A stretch of 64,000 bases of DNA, from NCBI RefSeq assembly GCF_030381805.1, contig NZ_JAUDRH010000003.1, positions 1-64,000 on the forward strand, in the 5' to 3' direction. Below the pieces are notes generated by a model, which saw nothing but the letters and a program-made list of their open reading frames with translations, had not been told where the DNA came from and made no database searches. Positions 8,028 to 16,785 of this stretch are shown here, in pieces; position 1 is the first letter of the stretch; every line of letters starts with the position of its first letter. The DNA is from Chlorogloeopsis sp. ULAP01 (GTDB lineage Bacteria; Cyanobacteriota; Cyanobacteriia; Cyanobacteriales; Nostocaceae). The position numbers were made by a program, and so were the translations under genes.

Positions 8028-11000
8028 CTAAATCACAGCACCAAGAGCTTGTAATGTTAAAACTGTAGCTTCCGTTAACCCTTTCACACCAGCAATATTC
8101 ATCCCCTCATATAGCCTTTTTGCCCTCAATAATCTGATGCATTCGCCTGTTCTCACATCCCAAATTCTCACAGTTTGATCTTGAGAACCACTAGCAATGT
8201 ATTGTCCATCTGGACTAAAGGCAATGCCAGATACTAAATGTGTATGTCCAATGCAGACATGGCGACATTTGCCTGTCTTCACATCCCAAATTCTCACCGT
8301 TTGATCGTGGGAAGCACTAGCCAGGGTTTTGCCATCGGGACTAAAAGCAATAGCAAATACCCAATTGGTATGCCCTGTAAAGGTTTTGAGACATTTAAGA
8401 GTGGAGATATCCCACAGTTTGATGGTTTGATCTGTACTGGCGGTGGCTAAGGTTTTCCCCTCTGGACTAAAAACAGCAGCGTAAATTCGAGCATTATGGG
8501 CGAGAATTGTTTTGATGCAGTTACCTGTTTGCGAATCCCATAATTTTACAGTTTGGTCGGCGCTGGCACTAGCGATAATTTCTCCACCAGGACTAAAGGC
8601 AATTCCCAGGATTTTTTCTGTATGTCCAGTTAAGGTTTTGAGGCGTTGACTTGTACTGTTATCCCACAGCTTAACCGTACAGTCGGCACTACCACTAGCA
8701 ATTATTTTACCTTGGGGATGATAGGCGACTGTATCTATCCAATCGGTATGTCCGTGAAGAATTTGAAAGCATTTACCTGTGTCAACATTCCACAATCTGA
8801 CTGAGGAATCTGTACTACCACTTGCCAAGATTTGTCCGTCTGGACTAAAGGCGATGCCATAAATAAAGTCTGTGTGTCCCTGTAATGTTCTTACGCACTC
8901 GCCAGTCTGCCAATTCCATAATTTGATTGTTTTATCGTTACTGCCACTCGCTAAGATCCCCCCAACCCCGCTTATGAAGGGGGGGATTGGGCTAAAAGCT
9001 ACTGGTAACGCCCAATCTGTATTGCCATACCATGTTTTTAAGCATTGCCCGGTGTGCGAATCCCATAATCTCACGGTTTGGTCTAGACTTACACAAACCA
9101 AACTTTGACTATCGGGGCTGAAGGCGACAAAGCAGACTTCGTTTGTATGCCCATGTAAAGTTTTGATGCAAGTATGAGTTTGCGTATCCCAAAGTTTAAC
9201 TGTATTATCGCCGCTACCACTGGCAAGTATTTCACCTTGGGGAGAAAATGCTACCGAGTAGACTCCGTTGGTGTGTCCAGTGTAAGTTTTTAAGCAATTA
9301 CCTGTGCGATAGTTCCAAATTTTGATCGTGCGATCGCCACTGCCACTGGCTAAAATGTTTCCATCCGGACTAAATGCTACTGAACGCACCCAACCTTGAT
9401 GTTCTGTTAGAGTAGTTGAACATTTACCTTTACTCACATTCCATAACTTAATTGTGCGATCGCTACTGCCACTTGCCAAGGTTTGCCCATCCGCACTAAA
9501 AGCCACACAACGCACCCAATCTTGATGTCCGTTGAGGGTGTTCAAGCATTTACCATCTTGAATATCCCATAATTTAATCGTGCGATCGCCACTAGCACTA
9601 GCTAAAATTTGACTATCTGGACTAAAAGCAACGCCAAATGTCTCGTGTTCATGCCCAATCAAAGTTTTAATACAAACTCCATCTCGCACACTCCACAACT
9701 TCACTGTTTTGTCAGCACCACAACTCGCTAATATTTCTCCATCAGGACTAAACACTACACAACGTACCCAATTGCTATGCCCCTGACAAATAAATAGCAA
9801 TTTACCTGTTTTCACTTCCCACAAACGCACGTGACAATCAGTATCACAGGTTGCCAAAAGTTCACCATCTGGGCTAAAAGCAGCCGATAAAATATTGCCC
9901 AGAGTTTCCGTAAAAACGCAACTTGATAAATCTGAACCTGCAAAATTCAGATTATGCAAATTCACACCCTGAAGGTAAGCTTGCCAAACATTTAACTGAG
10001 AAAAATCAAAACCACTCAAATCAACTTGGGCATGGTGCAGCAAATTCAGAGCATTTCCCCCGGCATAACCTGTTATCTGAGTTGATTGCATCCGCAGTTG
10101 AGTGAGGATTTCACTGATATAATTTGCTATTTTTTCTGCACTACCAAGCTGGACAATTAATTCATCAATTATTGGTTGCAAAATTAAACTAATTTGAGTT
10201 TCTCTTACATAATCTTTGGCTTGGGCTTTCATCAAGGCATGGCTTTTAAATAGAGAAATTTTTTGACTAACTATTTCTTGACAAACACACTCAATTAATT
10301 GATTAGTGACATATTCCATCACCACAGGTTGCTGAGAAAAACCAGAAGAACTTTTTTCGATAAAAGAGCGCCTTTGCAAAGAACTGAGTGATTCTATGAC
10401 TTCTCGCAGTGGTATGTGAGTAACAAAATCTGCTTGCAATTGTGCTAATGAAATTGGTTCCCGATTAATTGCCAGCCAATACATAATTTCTTGTTCCAAG
10501 TTGGTGAGGCGATGGAACTGTTGATTTAGCAAATCGCGGATATCATCAAAGATAAAATTACCTTGTTGAGAAATGGCGAGAAATTGGGAAATATCGCCGT
10601 CAAAAATATCATGAATAGAAGAAGCTACAATCTTCAAAGCTAGAGGATTGCCACCGTAACGGTTAATAAGTGTTTGCCATTCATCTTCTGTCGCTGTAAA
10701 TGTGCCTTTGAGCTTGAATAATTCGCGCCCTGGAGTGTCTGGTAAACCCGTAAGTTGGAGATAACGCACAGGTAAAAGTTCCCCTTCAAACTTAGCAATA
10801 CCTTGGGGTTTCTCCCGCGAGGTTAAGATGAGACTGCTTTGGTGTGAAGTATCAGCAATACATTGGAATAATTGACCGTAACCTTCATATCCTGTACGAT
10901 AACGACCAGTGCGATCGCCTGCCTGTAAAATTGACTCAACGTTGTCTAAAATCAGCAAGCAGCGCGAAGCACGCAAACACTTCAACAATCGCGAAATTCT

Positions 11001-11609
11001 ACCATCTAGATGAGTGGGTAAATTGGTTTCTTGCTGCCCAGATAAAAATTGAATCAGTTCTGCCAAAATATCTTCTATCGGTGCAGGATTACGCAAACTC
11101 CGCCAGATCACATACTCAAAACTCGGAATAATTTCCTGTGCCAACTTCACTGCTAGAGTAGTTTTACCAATTCCACCCATCCCCAGCAATGTAACTAAGC
11201 GGCATTTGTCCTCTACTATCCAACCTTTAACAGTATTTAATTCTGCCTCACGACCATAAAAAATGGAGACATCAGGAGCCTCACCCCAGTCTTGGGAAGT
11301 GGAGAGTGGGGAAAAAGATGGAGATTTGTTTGTTGTGTCTGGCTTTTCAATTACTTCTTCCCAGTCAATTTCCAGCACTTGGCAATAGGCTTTAAACGCC
11401 TCCGCATTAATTGGGTGCTTTCCTGCTAAAAAACGCTTCCAAGTACCTTCGGATATGCCAACCGCAAGAACCCCATTTTCTTGCCAATAAACTCCGAGCA
11501 GTTCGCTCGCTGACTCAATCCATCTAAAATCATCCACAGCCCATCCCTTAGCAATTCTAGCTTGCTTAATTTTTGTCAAACCTTGTTGAGAAGCTTTAAG
11601 AGTAGCCAC
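8028..11609 (-). CDS. NB-ARC STAND NTPase with N-terminal HTH-like domain and 14 WD40 repeats
   Basis: 1193 aa from the GTG at 11609. A longer frame to a TTG at 11741 adds 44 hydrophobic, poorly coding-like residues; neither start has a good ribosome-binding site. (Residue numbers here follow the longer frame.) Order of parts: a helical HTH-like region (KIKQARIAKGW to about 130), an NB-ARC NTPase with Walker A GMGGIGKT (about 187-194) and Walker B LLILDNVES (about 262-270), a winged-helix-like segment, a short pentapeptide-like stretch (LSGFDFSQL), then 14 WD40 units to the C-terminus. This is the classical STAND layout: sensing by the propellers, switching by NTP. In WD40 unit 8 a palindromic repeat (8956-8987) has been inserted in frame and adds about ten residues. 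The divergent neighbour begins 180 bp away. Confidence 0.9.
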   Translation of the reverse strand: MATLKASQQGLTKIKQARIAKGWAVDDFRWIESASELLGVYWQENGVLAVGISEGTWKRFLAGKHPINAEAFKAYCQVLEIDWEEVIEKPDTTNKSPSFSPLSTSQDWGEAPDVSIFYGREAELNTVKGWIVEDKCRLVTLLGMGGIGKTTLAVKLAQEIIPSFEYVIWRSLRNPAPIEDILAELIQFLSGQQETNLPTHLDGRISRLLKCLRASRCLLILDNVESILQAGDRTGRYRTGYEGYGQLFQCIADTSHQSSLILTSREKPQGIAKFEGELLPVRYLQLTGLPDTPGRELFKLKGTFTATEDEWQTLINRYGGNPLALKIVASSIHDIFDGDISQFLAISQQGNFIFDDIRDLLNQQFHRLTNLEQEIMYWLAINREPISLAQLQADFVTHIPLREVIESLSSLQRRSFIEKSSSGFSQQPVVMEYVTNQLIECVCQEIVSQKISLFKSHALMKAQAKDYVRETQISLILQPIIDELIVQLGSAEKIANYISEILTQLRMQSTQITGYAGGNALNLLHHAQVDLSGFDFSQLNVWQAYLQGVNLHNLNFAGSDLSSCVFTETLGNILSAAFSPDGELLATCDTDCHVRLWEVKTGKLLFICQGHSNWVRCVVFSPDGEILASCGADKTVKLWSVRDGVCIKTLIGHEHETFGVAFSPDSQILASASGDRTIKLWDIQDGKCLNTLNGHQDWVRCVAFSADGQTLASGSSDRTIKLWNVSKGKCSTTLTEHQGWVRSVAFSPDGNILASGSGDRTIKIWNYRTGNCLKTYTGHTNGVYSVAFSPQGEILASGSGDNTVKLWDTQTHTCIKTLHGHTNEVCFVAFSPDSQSLVCVSLDQTVRLWDSHTGQCLKTWYGNTDWALPVAFSPIPPFISGVGGILASGSNDKTIKLWNWQTGECVRTLQGHTDFIYGIAFSPDGQILASGSTDSSVRLWNVDTGKCFQILHGHTDWIDTVAYHPQGKIIASGSADCTVKLWDNSTSQRLKTLTGHTEKILGIAFSPGGEIIASASADQTVKLWDSQTGNCIKTILAHNARIYAAVFSPEGKTLATASTDQTIKLWDISTLKCLKTFTGHTNWVFAIAFSPDGKTLASASHDQTVRIWDVKTGKCRHVCIGHTHLVSGIAFSPDGQYIASGSQDQTVRIWDVRTGECIRLLRAKRLYEGMNIAGVKGLTEATVLTLQALGAVI
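8956..8987. repeat. Palindromic repeat inserted in frame inside a WD40 unit
   Basis: Arms ATCCCCCC (8956-8963) and GGGGGGAT (8980-8987) surround CCGCTTATGAA. The sequence interrupts the usual FSPDG-ILASG junction of WD40 unit 8, giving FSPIPPFISGVGGILASG. It resembles the CCTCCCC/GGGGAGG intergenic palindrome at 28187-28209. Confidence 0.75.
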
Positions 11610-11788
11610 GTTTTGCGATCGGGACTTAGGTACAAAATATATTGGCAGAAATTCAATGTTCTTTGCTATACCATAATAGACACGAGATGCCAAGATCAGT
11701 TTTACCAAATATTGGATATAGATCAAACTGATCTGGGGCAATTGAGATACTTCGTAAGATTATCGTTATAAAACGATGGAGAATAGTA

Positions 11789-12697
11789 ATGCAATTTCAT
11801 GCTGGAGAAATCGCAGTTCAAGCTCAAGCAGGAGTGCGAGAAGAAGCAAAAACTCTGCATCATCTCATTAGTAACTTGATTAAACCAGCTGCTCAAATTT
11901 TCCTCAGTACCCAACAATTAGCGATTGCCAGTACAGTAGACACCAATGGTAGAGTTTGGGCATCCTTACTCACGGGGGAGCCTGGTTTTGTCAAAGTATT
12001 GAACCAGCAAACAGTACAAGTTGATGCTATCTCAGTTCCAAGCGATCCACTGCATCACAACCTGCACGGCAATAATCAAATAGGTTTATTGGTAATTGAT
12101 TTGACAAACCGCAAACGTTTGCGCCTCAATGGACAAGCCGAAATTCAACCCCAAAGACAAATAAACATTACAATTGAGCAAGCATTTTTTAACTGTCCCA
12201 AATACATTCAAGCCCGTCACTTAGAGCTAGAAACTACTGAATCATCGCCAGAACTGCAAATATCGATCGCGCAGACTTTGAGCACAACCCATCAAAACTT
12301 GATTGCCCAAGCTGATACCTTTTTTATCGGTAGTTACGCTCAAAAAGCCGGTGCAGATGCTTCCCACCGAGGAGGATTTCCAGGATTTGTGCAAGTCTTA
12401 AACAGTAACAAACTGGTGTTTCCCGATTATGCTGGTAACAATATGTTCCAAACCTTGGGTAATTTCGCTGTTAATCCTCAGGCAGGTTTGTTATTCATCA
12501 ATTTTACTAAGGGACATATTCTGCAACTCACCGGAACAGTAAAAGTGATTTGGGAGCGAGAAAGATTAACTAGTTTTGCTGGGGCGCAACGTTTGGTAGA
12601 GTTTGACATTGAGCAAATTATCGAAACCCAAAATGCTACCCTTTTGCGTTGGCGATTTGGGAGCTATTCGCCAGCAAATCCTAGCTTTGATGAGTAG
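11789..12697 (+). CDS. Pyridoxamine 5'-phosphate oxidase-like FMN-binding split-barrel protein
   Basis: 302 aa, with GGAG 8 nt upstream of the ATG. Two related halves are visible: STVDTNGRVWASLLTGEPGF (about 48-67) and ADASHRGGFPGFVQVLN (about 189-205), each followed by a GLLVIDL or GLLFINF strand, as in flavin-nucleotide-binding split barrels of the pyridoxamine-phosphate-oxidase superfamily. The protein probably binds FMN or another flavin cofactor, but the substrate is unknown and it is unlikely to be the classical PdxH, which is shorter. It is divergent from the NB-ARC-WD40 gene with a short shared promoter region. Confidence 0.8.
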   Translation: MQFHAGEIAVQAQAGVREEAKTLHHLISNLIKPAAQIFLSTQQLAIASTVDTNGRVWASLLTGEPGFVKVLNQQTVQVDAISVPSDPLHHNLHGNNQIGLLVIDLTNRKRLRLNGQAEIQPQRQINITIEQAFFNCPKYIQARHLELETTESSPELQISIAQTLSTTHQNLIAQADTFFIGSYAQKAGADASHRGGFPGFVQVLNSNKLVFPDYAGNNMFQTLGNFAVNPQAGLLFINFTKGHILQLTGTVKVIWERERLTSFAGAQRLVEFDIEQIIETQNATLLRWRFGSYSPANPSFDE

Positions 12698-12862
12698 AGA
12701 TATTTAAGACACATATAATTATTTTTTTGTCAAGCTCAGTTTTTCTGAACTTTAATTTGCTCCAAACTGATCTTTCCTGAGTGGGGATAAGAAAGTAAAG
12801 CTAAGAAAAGACTAAGGATAAAGTTCTTTAGTTGGTATCTTGCACCTACCCCTCCAACACAC

Positions 12863-12996
12863 CAGAGAATCAATTCTCAAACCTTATAGCACAAGTCCGT
12901 TCAAACGAACTCAAAGACTGTTCTAGTCAGATTTATCTGACTTAAGGTATAAGCCAAGAAATTGATTTCTTGGCGGGATGAAAAGCTGGTGCAAGA
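12863..12996. repeat. Four-palindrome intergenic repeat, copy B
   Basis: Same order and spacing as copy A: palindromes at 12865-12878 (GAGAAT arms), 12894-12911 (AGTCCGTT/AACGAACT, one mismatch), 12925-12942 (AGTCAGAT arms, identical to copy A) and 12954-12973 (CCAAGAAAT arms), then GGCGGGATGAAAAGCTGGT. It is the main content of the 12698-13042 gap. The two copies are direct repeats about 7.3 kb apart. Confidence 0.85.
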
Positions 12997-13042
12997 TGTC
13001 AGCATACTCCTAACACTGGTATTGATGGGAATAGAGTAAATC

Positions 13043-13306
13043 ATGCCCCAAAACAGCGATCGCACTGACATCAAAACCCTGTTCTCGACAATGGTTCGTA
13101 TTGTCAGTTTCACTGATGCTATGAATATGGGAAATTCTACACTGAAGCCTTTTTCATCCAGCCACCTTTGGAATCAATTGCCAACAGATGAAAAAACAGA
13201 AACGAGATTAAGAGCAGAGATTGCAGCCCTGACACAGGAAAAGGCGAAACTGCAAAATGAAGTCAAAAAGGTACTGCGCCAGAAGGAAATTAGAAGTAGC
13301 TTGTGA
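13043..13306 (+). CDS. Small hypothetical protein with C-terminal coiled coil
   Basis: 87 aa. The N-terminal half has no recognisable fold. The last 35 residues (RLRAEIAALTQEKAKLQNEV and following KKVLRQKE) have heptad spacing typical of a coiled coil. It ends 16 bp before the ParA-like gene on the same strand, so the two are probably co-transcribed and this may be a partner protein. No clear ribosome-binding site precedes the ATG. I do not recognise a family. Confidence 0.5.
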   Translation: MPQNSDRTDIKTLFSTMVRIVSFTDAMNMGNSTLKPFSSSHLWNQLPTDEKTETRLRAEIAALTQEKAKLQNEVKKVLRQKEIRSSL

Positions 13307-13322
13307 GAGTTAGAGGTGTTTT

Positions 13323-14126
13323 ATGGCTAAAATTATCGCGATTCACTCTTTTCGTGGCGGCACCGGCAAATCTAACTTAACAGCAAATATAGCAGTAGCG
13401 ATCGCGCTTAAAGGATATCGAGTCGCAGTAGTTGACACTGATCTGCAATCACCCGGAATTCATGCTTTATTTAGCGTTGATGAGGTAGCATCAACCAAGA
13501 CTTTAAATGATTATTTGTGGAATCGTGTTTCTATTAGTGATACAGCTTGCGATGTCACTTCCCATTTGAAAATTGAGGGTGCAGGTAGAGTCTTCCTCAT
13601 TCCTTCTAGCGTCAACGCTGATGAAATTGCGCGAATAGAATATGAAGGATACAACGTTAGCTTATTAAATAGCGGATTTCAACGTTTAATTAAAGAGCTA
13701 GAATTAGACTATTTATTTATCGATACTCACCCTGGTTTAGGTAGAGAAACTTTACTTTCAATTGCTATTTCAGACCTACTGTTTATAATTTTGCGTCCCG
13801 ACCGTCAAGATTTTCAAGGGACAGCAGTAACAGTCGATGTTGCTCGCCAGTTAAAAGTTAATAATATGATGTTAATAATTAATAAAATTCCTAGTAAGAT
13901 GGATTTTTTGGCACTGCAACAGAAATTAGAAAAGACATACAACATTTTAGTTGCAGGTATATTGCCACTATCAGAAGATATAGTGCAAATGGGTAGTTGT
14001 GGTTTATTTTCCTTACAATATCCCCATCATCCATTTACTAGAATAATTAAACAGATTGCAGACAAAGCAATTATGCCTGAGCAGCCATCTCCTTTAGTTT
14101 ATGCAGATAGTGGAGTGACTCAGTAA
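13323..14126 (+). CDS. ParA/MinD-like P-loop ATPase
   Basis: 267 aa. A deviant Walker A motif (FRGGTGKSN, about residues 10-18), the switch region VVDTDLQSPGIHALF (about 38-52) and a YLFIDTHPGLG Walker B segment place it in the ParA/MinD/SIMIBI ATPase class. Such ATPases position cargo, or switch partner proteins by ATP-dependent dimerisation. There is no ParB-like gene or replication gene nearby, so this is not a plasmid partition locus. The context, a coiled-coil protein upstream and a vMAP-N/AAA protein downstream, suggests a signalling or conflict role. This is inference. Confidence 0.85.
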   Translation: MAKIIAIHSFRGGTGKSNLTANIAVAIALKGYRVAVVDTDLQSPGIHALFSVDEVASTKTLNDYLWNRVSISDTACDVTSHLKIEGAGRVFLIPSSVNADEIARIEYEGYNVSLLNSGFQRLIKELELDYLFIDTHPGLGRETLLSIAISDLLFIILRPDRQDFQGTAVTVDVARQLKVNNMMLIINKIPSKMDFLALQQKLEKTYNILVAGILPLSEDIVQMGSCGLFSLQYPHHPFTRIIKQIADKAIMPEQPSPLVYADSGVTQ

Positions 14127-14243
14127 ATTACTGCTGTAAAAAATAAAAATACAACTTTACGTCTGATGTGAATTGAAATGGCAAGCAAAAATCATGTTTG
14201 TGAAATCGACTATAAATAAACCACGAAATGCACACCGATAAAT

Positions 14244-14274
14244 TATCTGTGTTTATCTGTGTTCATCTGTGTTC
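14244..14274. repeat. Three tandem ATCTGTGTT units
   Basis: A short tandem repeat of about 10 bp (TATCTGTGTT, TATCTGTGTT, CATCTGTGTT) in the 200-bp space between the ParA-like gene and the vMAP-N/AAA gene. No function is evident. Confidence 0.7.
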
Positions 14275-14329
14275 GTTATCACCAATTTGAATAACTGCCA
14301 ATCAACTCCTTAATTCCTAAGTCAGAAAA

Positions 14330-15715
14330 ATGACTAACCCCAGTCCAGAGCAACCCCTATCTTTTGAATTAGCCTTAAAAGTAGCAGATGCAGCTGTTTT
14401 TGCTAAGACATCTAGACATTTAAAAAACATAGAAATTGCTGTTTTGCGAGGAGCTTGGCTAGGTCAAAAATATGACGAAATTGCCGCAGTTAGTGGCTAT
14501 ACTCCTGAATATATCAAGCATGATGTCGGGCCAAAATTATGGCAAACCCTTTCATTAAGTTTGGGAGAAAAAGTTAGTAAATCTAATTTAATGGCAATTA
14601 TAGCACAACAAAATAGGCAGGAAAAAAACGAAGAAAAGCAAAATAATGTCACCACAAAAATATCTTCTGACTTAGAGCCGCCAGTTGGACTGATACCTCT
14701 AGATTCTGCTTTTTATATAGAACGTCCTCCAATTGAGTCTCGCTGTTATGAAGAGATTACCAGACTAGGCGCGTTGATTCGCATTAAAGCACCCAGCCAA
14801 ATGGGTAAAACGTCTTTAATGGTGAGGATGTTAGCTCATACCAAGCAACATCACCCTCAGAGTGGAGATACACCGAGAACATACACTGTAGCACTCAACC
14901 TCCAGCAAGCAGATCGAGCAGTTTTTAGCGACTTGGATAAATTTTTGCGCTGGTTTTGCGCTTCAATCACGCGGAAGTTGCATCTACAGCATCGGGTAGA
15001 GAATTACTGGAGTGAAACCTTTGGCAGTAAGAGTAACTGCACTGCTTATTTTGAAGATTGTTTGTTACCCGATATTAATGGTGTTTTAGTATTAGCTTTA
15101 GATCAAGTTGATGAGGTATTTTTACATCCAGAAATTGCTGATGATTTTTTTACGCTGTTACGCTCTTGGTATGAAGAAGCAGCTTATGGAGATAGTGGCA
15201 ACTCTTTGTGGCAAAATCTCCGACTAATTATTGTTCATTCTACTGAGGTTTATATTCCTTTAGATATTAATAAATCACCCTTTAATGTAGGTTTGGCAAT
15301 TGAATTACAAACGTTTACTCAAGAGCAAGTCATTGATTTAGCTCAACGTTATGGGCTTAATCTCTTGGAGCGCGAACTATCTGCTCTTATGGAACTCGTT
15401 AGTGGACATCCATACTTAGTACAGCAAGCTCTCTATTATCTAGCACAGCGCGACATAAGTTTGAATCAACTTGTGCAAACAGCCCCCACAGATGCAGGCA
15501 TTTATAGTAATCACTTACATCGGCACTTACGAATTTTACAAGAACATCCGCAATTAGCAATGACCTACAATCAGGTGCTGAAGTCATCAATACCTATAGA
15601 AATAGAACAGCTTTTAGTATTTAAGCTACATAGTATGGGACTAGTAACGCTGCAAGGAAATCAGGTTATACCCAGTTGTGGTTTATATCGTCGCTATTTT
15701 AGCAACCGTACATAA
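14330..15715 (+). CDS. vMAP-N HTH domain fused to an AAA-like ATPase
   Basis: 461 aa. Residues about 12-85 (LALKVADAAVFAKTSRHLKN onward, with YDEIAAVSGYTPEYIKHDVG) match the N-terminal HTH domain of vWA-MoxR-associated proteins (vMAP), known from ternary conflict systems. The rest is an AAA-like NTPase with Walker A APSQMGKTS (about 154-162) and Walker B LVLALDQVD (about 253-261). The residue after the Walker B Asp is Gln, where the 1198-aa AAA-WD40 protein of this window has Glu, so hydrolysis may be weak. Unlike that protein it has no WD40 repeats or visible effector domain. It follows the ParA-like gene by 203 bp on the same strand and could be its partner. Confidence 0.75.
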   Translation: MTNPSPEQPLSFELALKVADAAVFAKTSRHLKNIEIAVLRGAWLGQKYDEIAAVSGYTPEYIKHDVGPKLWQTLSLSLGEKVSKSNLMAIIAQQNRQEKNEEKQNNVTTKISSDLEPPVGLIPLDSAFYIERPPIESRCYEEITRLGALIRIKAPSQMGKTSLMVRMLAHTKQHHPQSGDTPRTYTVALNLQQADRAVFSDLDKFLRWFCASITRKLHLQHRVENYWSETFGSKSNCTAYFEDCLLPDINGVLVLALDQVDEVFLHPEIADDFFTLLRSWYEEAAYGDSGNSLWQNLRLIIVHSTEVYIPLDINKSPFNVGLAIELQTFTQEQVIDLAQRYGLNLLERELSALMELVSGHPYLVQQALYYLAQRDISLNQLVQTAPTDAGIYSNHLHRHLRILQEHPQLAMTYNQVLKSSIPIEIEQLLVFKLHSMGLVTLQGNQVIPSCGLYRRYFSNRT

Positions 15716-15873
15716 TACTATTTGACATTAATAGCGATACACATAAATCATGTACAGATGTGCCATGTTACGTCTGCACAAAAAGATATGTTTCAATTGT
15801 GTATATAGTTGGATTTTTGGGCATAGAATTGTAAGATTTTAATCTTGATAGAAAAACAATTAGTTTTGAAACA

Positions 15874-16785
15874 ATGAAAAAAATTTTGCTATCAGGATTG
15901 TTAATTATCTTCTTACTCCCTTTAGCGGCTTGCTCAACTAATTCCGATAGGACAACTAACACAAACCAAGTAAAACCTTTGGTAACGGGTGCAATTCCCG
16001 ATCAAGATCCAGAAAAGTTACAGCGCCAATACACCAAACTCGCCGCCTATTTGCAGAAGGAATTAGGTGTACCTGTAGAATACAAGCCTGTTACCGATTA
16101 CACCGCAGCAGTTACTGCCTTTAAAGTAGGAGATTTAGACTTAGTCTGGTTTGGTGGTTTGACTGGCGTACAGGCAAGATTACAAGTACCAGGTGCAGAA
16201 GCGATCGCTCAACGTGATGTAGACGAAAAGTTCCACAGTGTCTTCATTGTTAATAAAAAGACTAAATTGAAACCATTTAAAGATATTGCTGACCTCAAAC
16301 AACTCAAAGGATATACTTTTACCTTCGGCAGCGAGTCTTCCACCTCTGGGCGATTAATGCCACAATATTTCCTCGAACAAGCTGGTGTTAAATTAACACA
16401 TTTTAAAGGACAACCAGGCTTTTCTGGTGACCATGATAAAACTATCAAGTTGGTTGAAGCAGGAACCTATGATGCTGGCGCTGTTAATGAAAAAGTTTGG
16501 TTGAAGCGTGTTGATGCCAAAGAAGTTGATTTGAATAGAGTTGAAGTTCTATGGCGTACTCCTCCTTATTATGATTACCACTGGGTACTAAACCCACAAG
16601 CTAAACAACGCTACGGGGAAGATTTTACGAAAAAAGTTCAGAATGCTTTCTTTAAACTAGATCCAAAAGAGCCAGAAGACAAAGAAATTCTCGAACTTTT
16701 ACAAGCAAGTGAATTCATCCCTACTAAAAATGAAAACTATGCTCAAATAGAAAAAATAGGTCGAGATATAGGCAAAATCAAGTAA
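15874..16785 (+). CDS. PhnD-type ABC transporter substrate-binding lipoprotein (orphan)
   Basis: 303 aa. A lipoprotein signal (LLIIFLLPLAAC, Cys20) is followed by a periplasmic binding fold of the phosphate/phosphonate (PhnD) class: VTGAIPDQDPEKLQRQYTKL, LVWFGGLTGVQARLQVPGA and FGSESSTSGRLMPQYFLEQA. Members with this GAIPDQDP and SSTSGRLMPQ signature are often labelled putative selenate-binding proteins, so the ligand is an oxyanion of uncertain identity. No permease or ATPase gene is adjacent, so it either works with a transporter encoded elsewhere or acts as a sensor. Confidence 0.8.
   Translation: MKKILLSGLLIIFLLPLAACSTNSDRTTNTNQVKPLVTGAIPDQDPEKLQRQYTKLAAYLQKELGVPVEYKPVTDYTAAVTAFKVGDLDLVWFGGLTGVQARLQVPGAEAIAQRDVDEKFHSVFIVNKKTKLKPFKDIADLKQLKGYTFTFGSESSTSGRLMPQYFLEQAGVKLTHFKGQPGFSGDHDKTIKLVEAGTYDAGAVNEKVWLKRVDAKEVDLNRVEVLWRTPPYYDYHWVLNPQAKQRYGEDFTKKVQNAFFKLDPKEPEDKEILELLQASEFIPTKNENYAQIEKIGRDIGKIK

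Noticed and set aside
13323..14126. Plasmid or chromosome partition locus (parA)
   Set aside because: No parB, parS-like iterons, or replication gene nearby; the surrounding genes are of signalling type.
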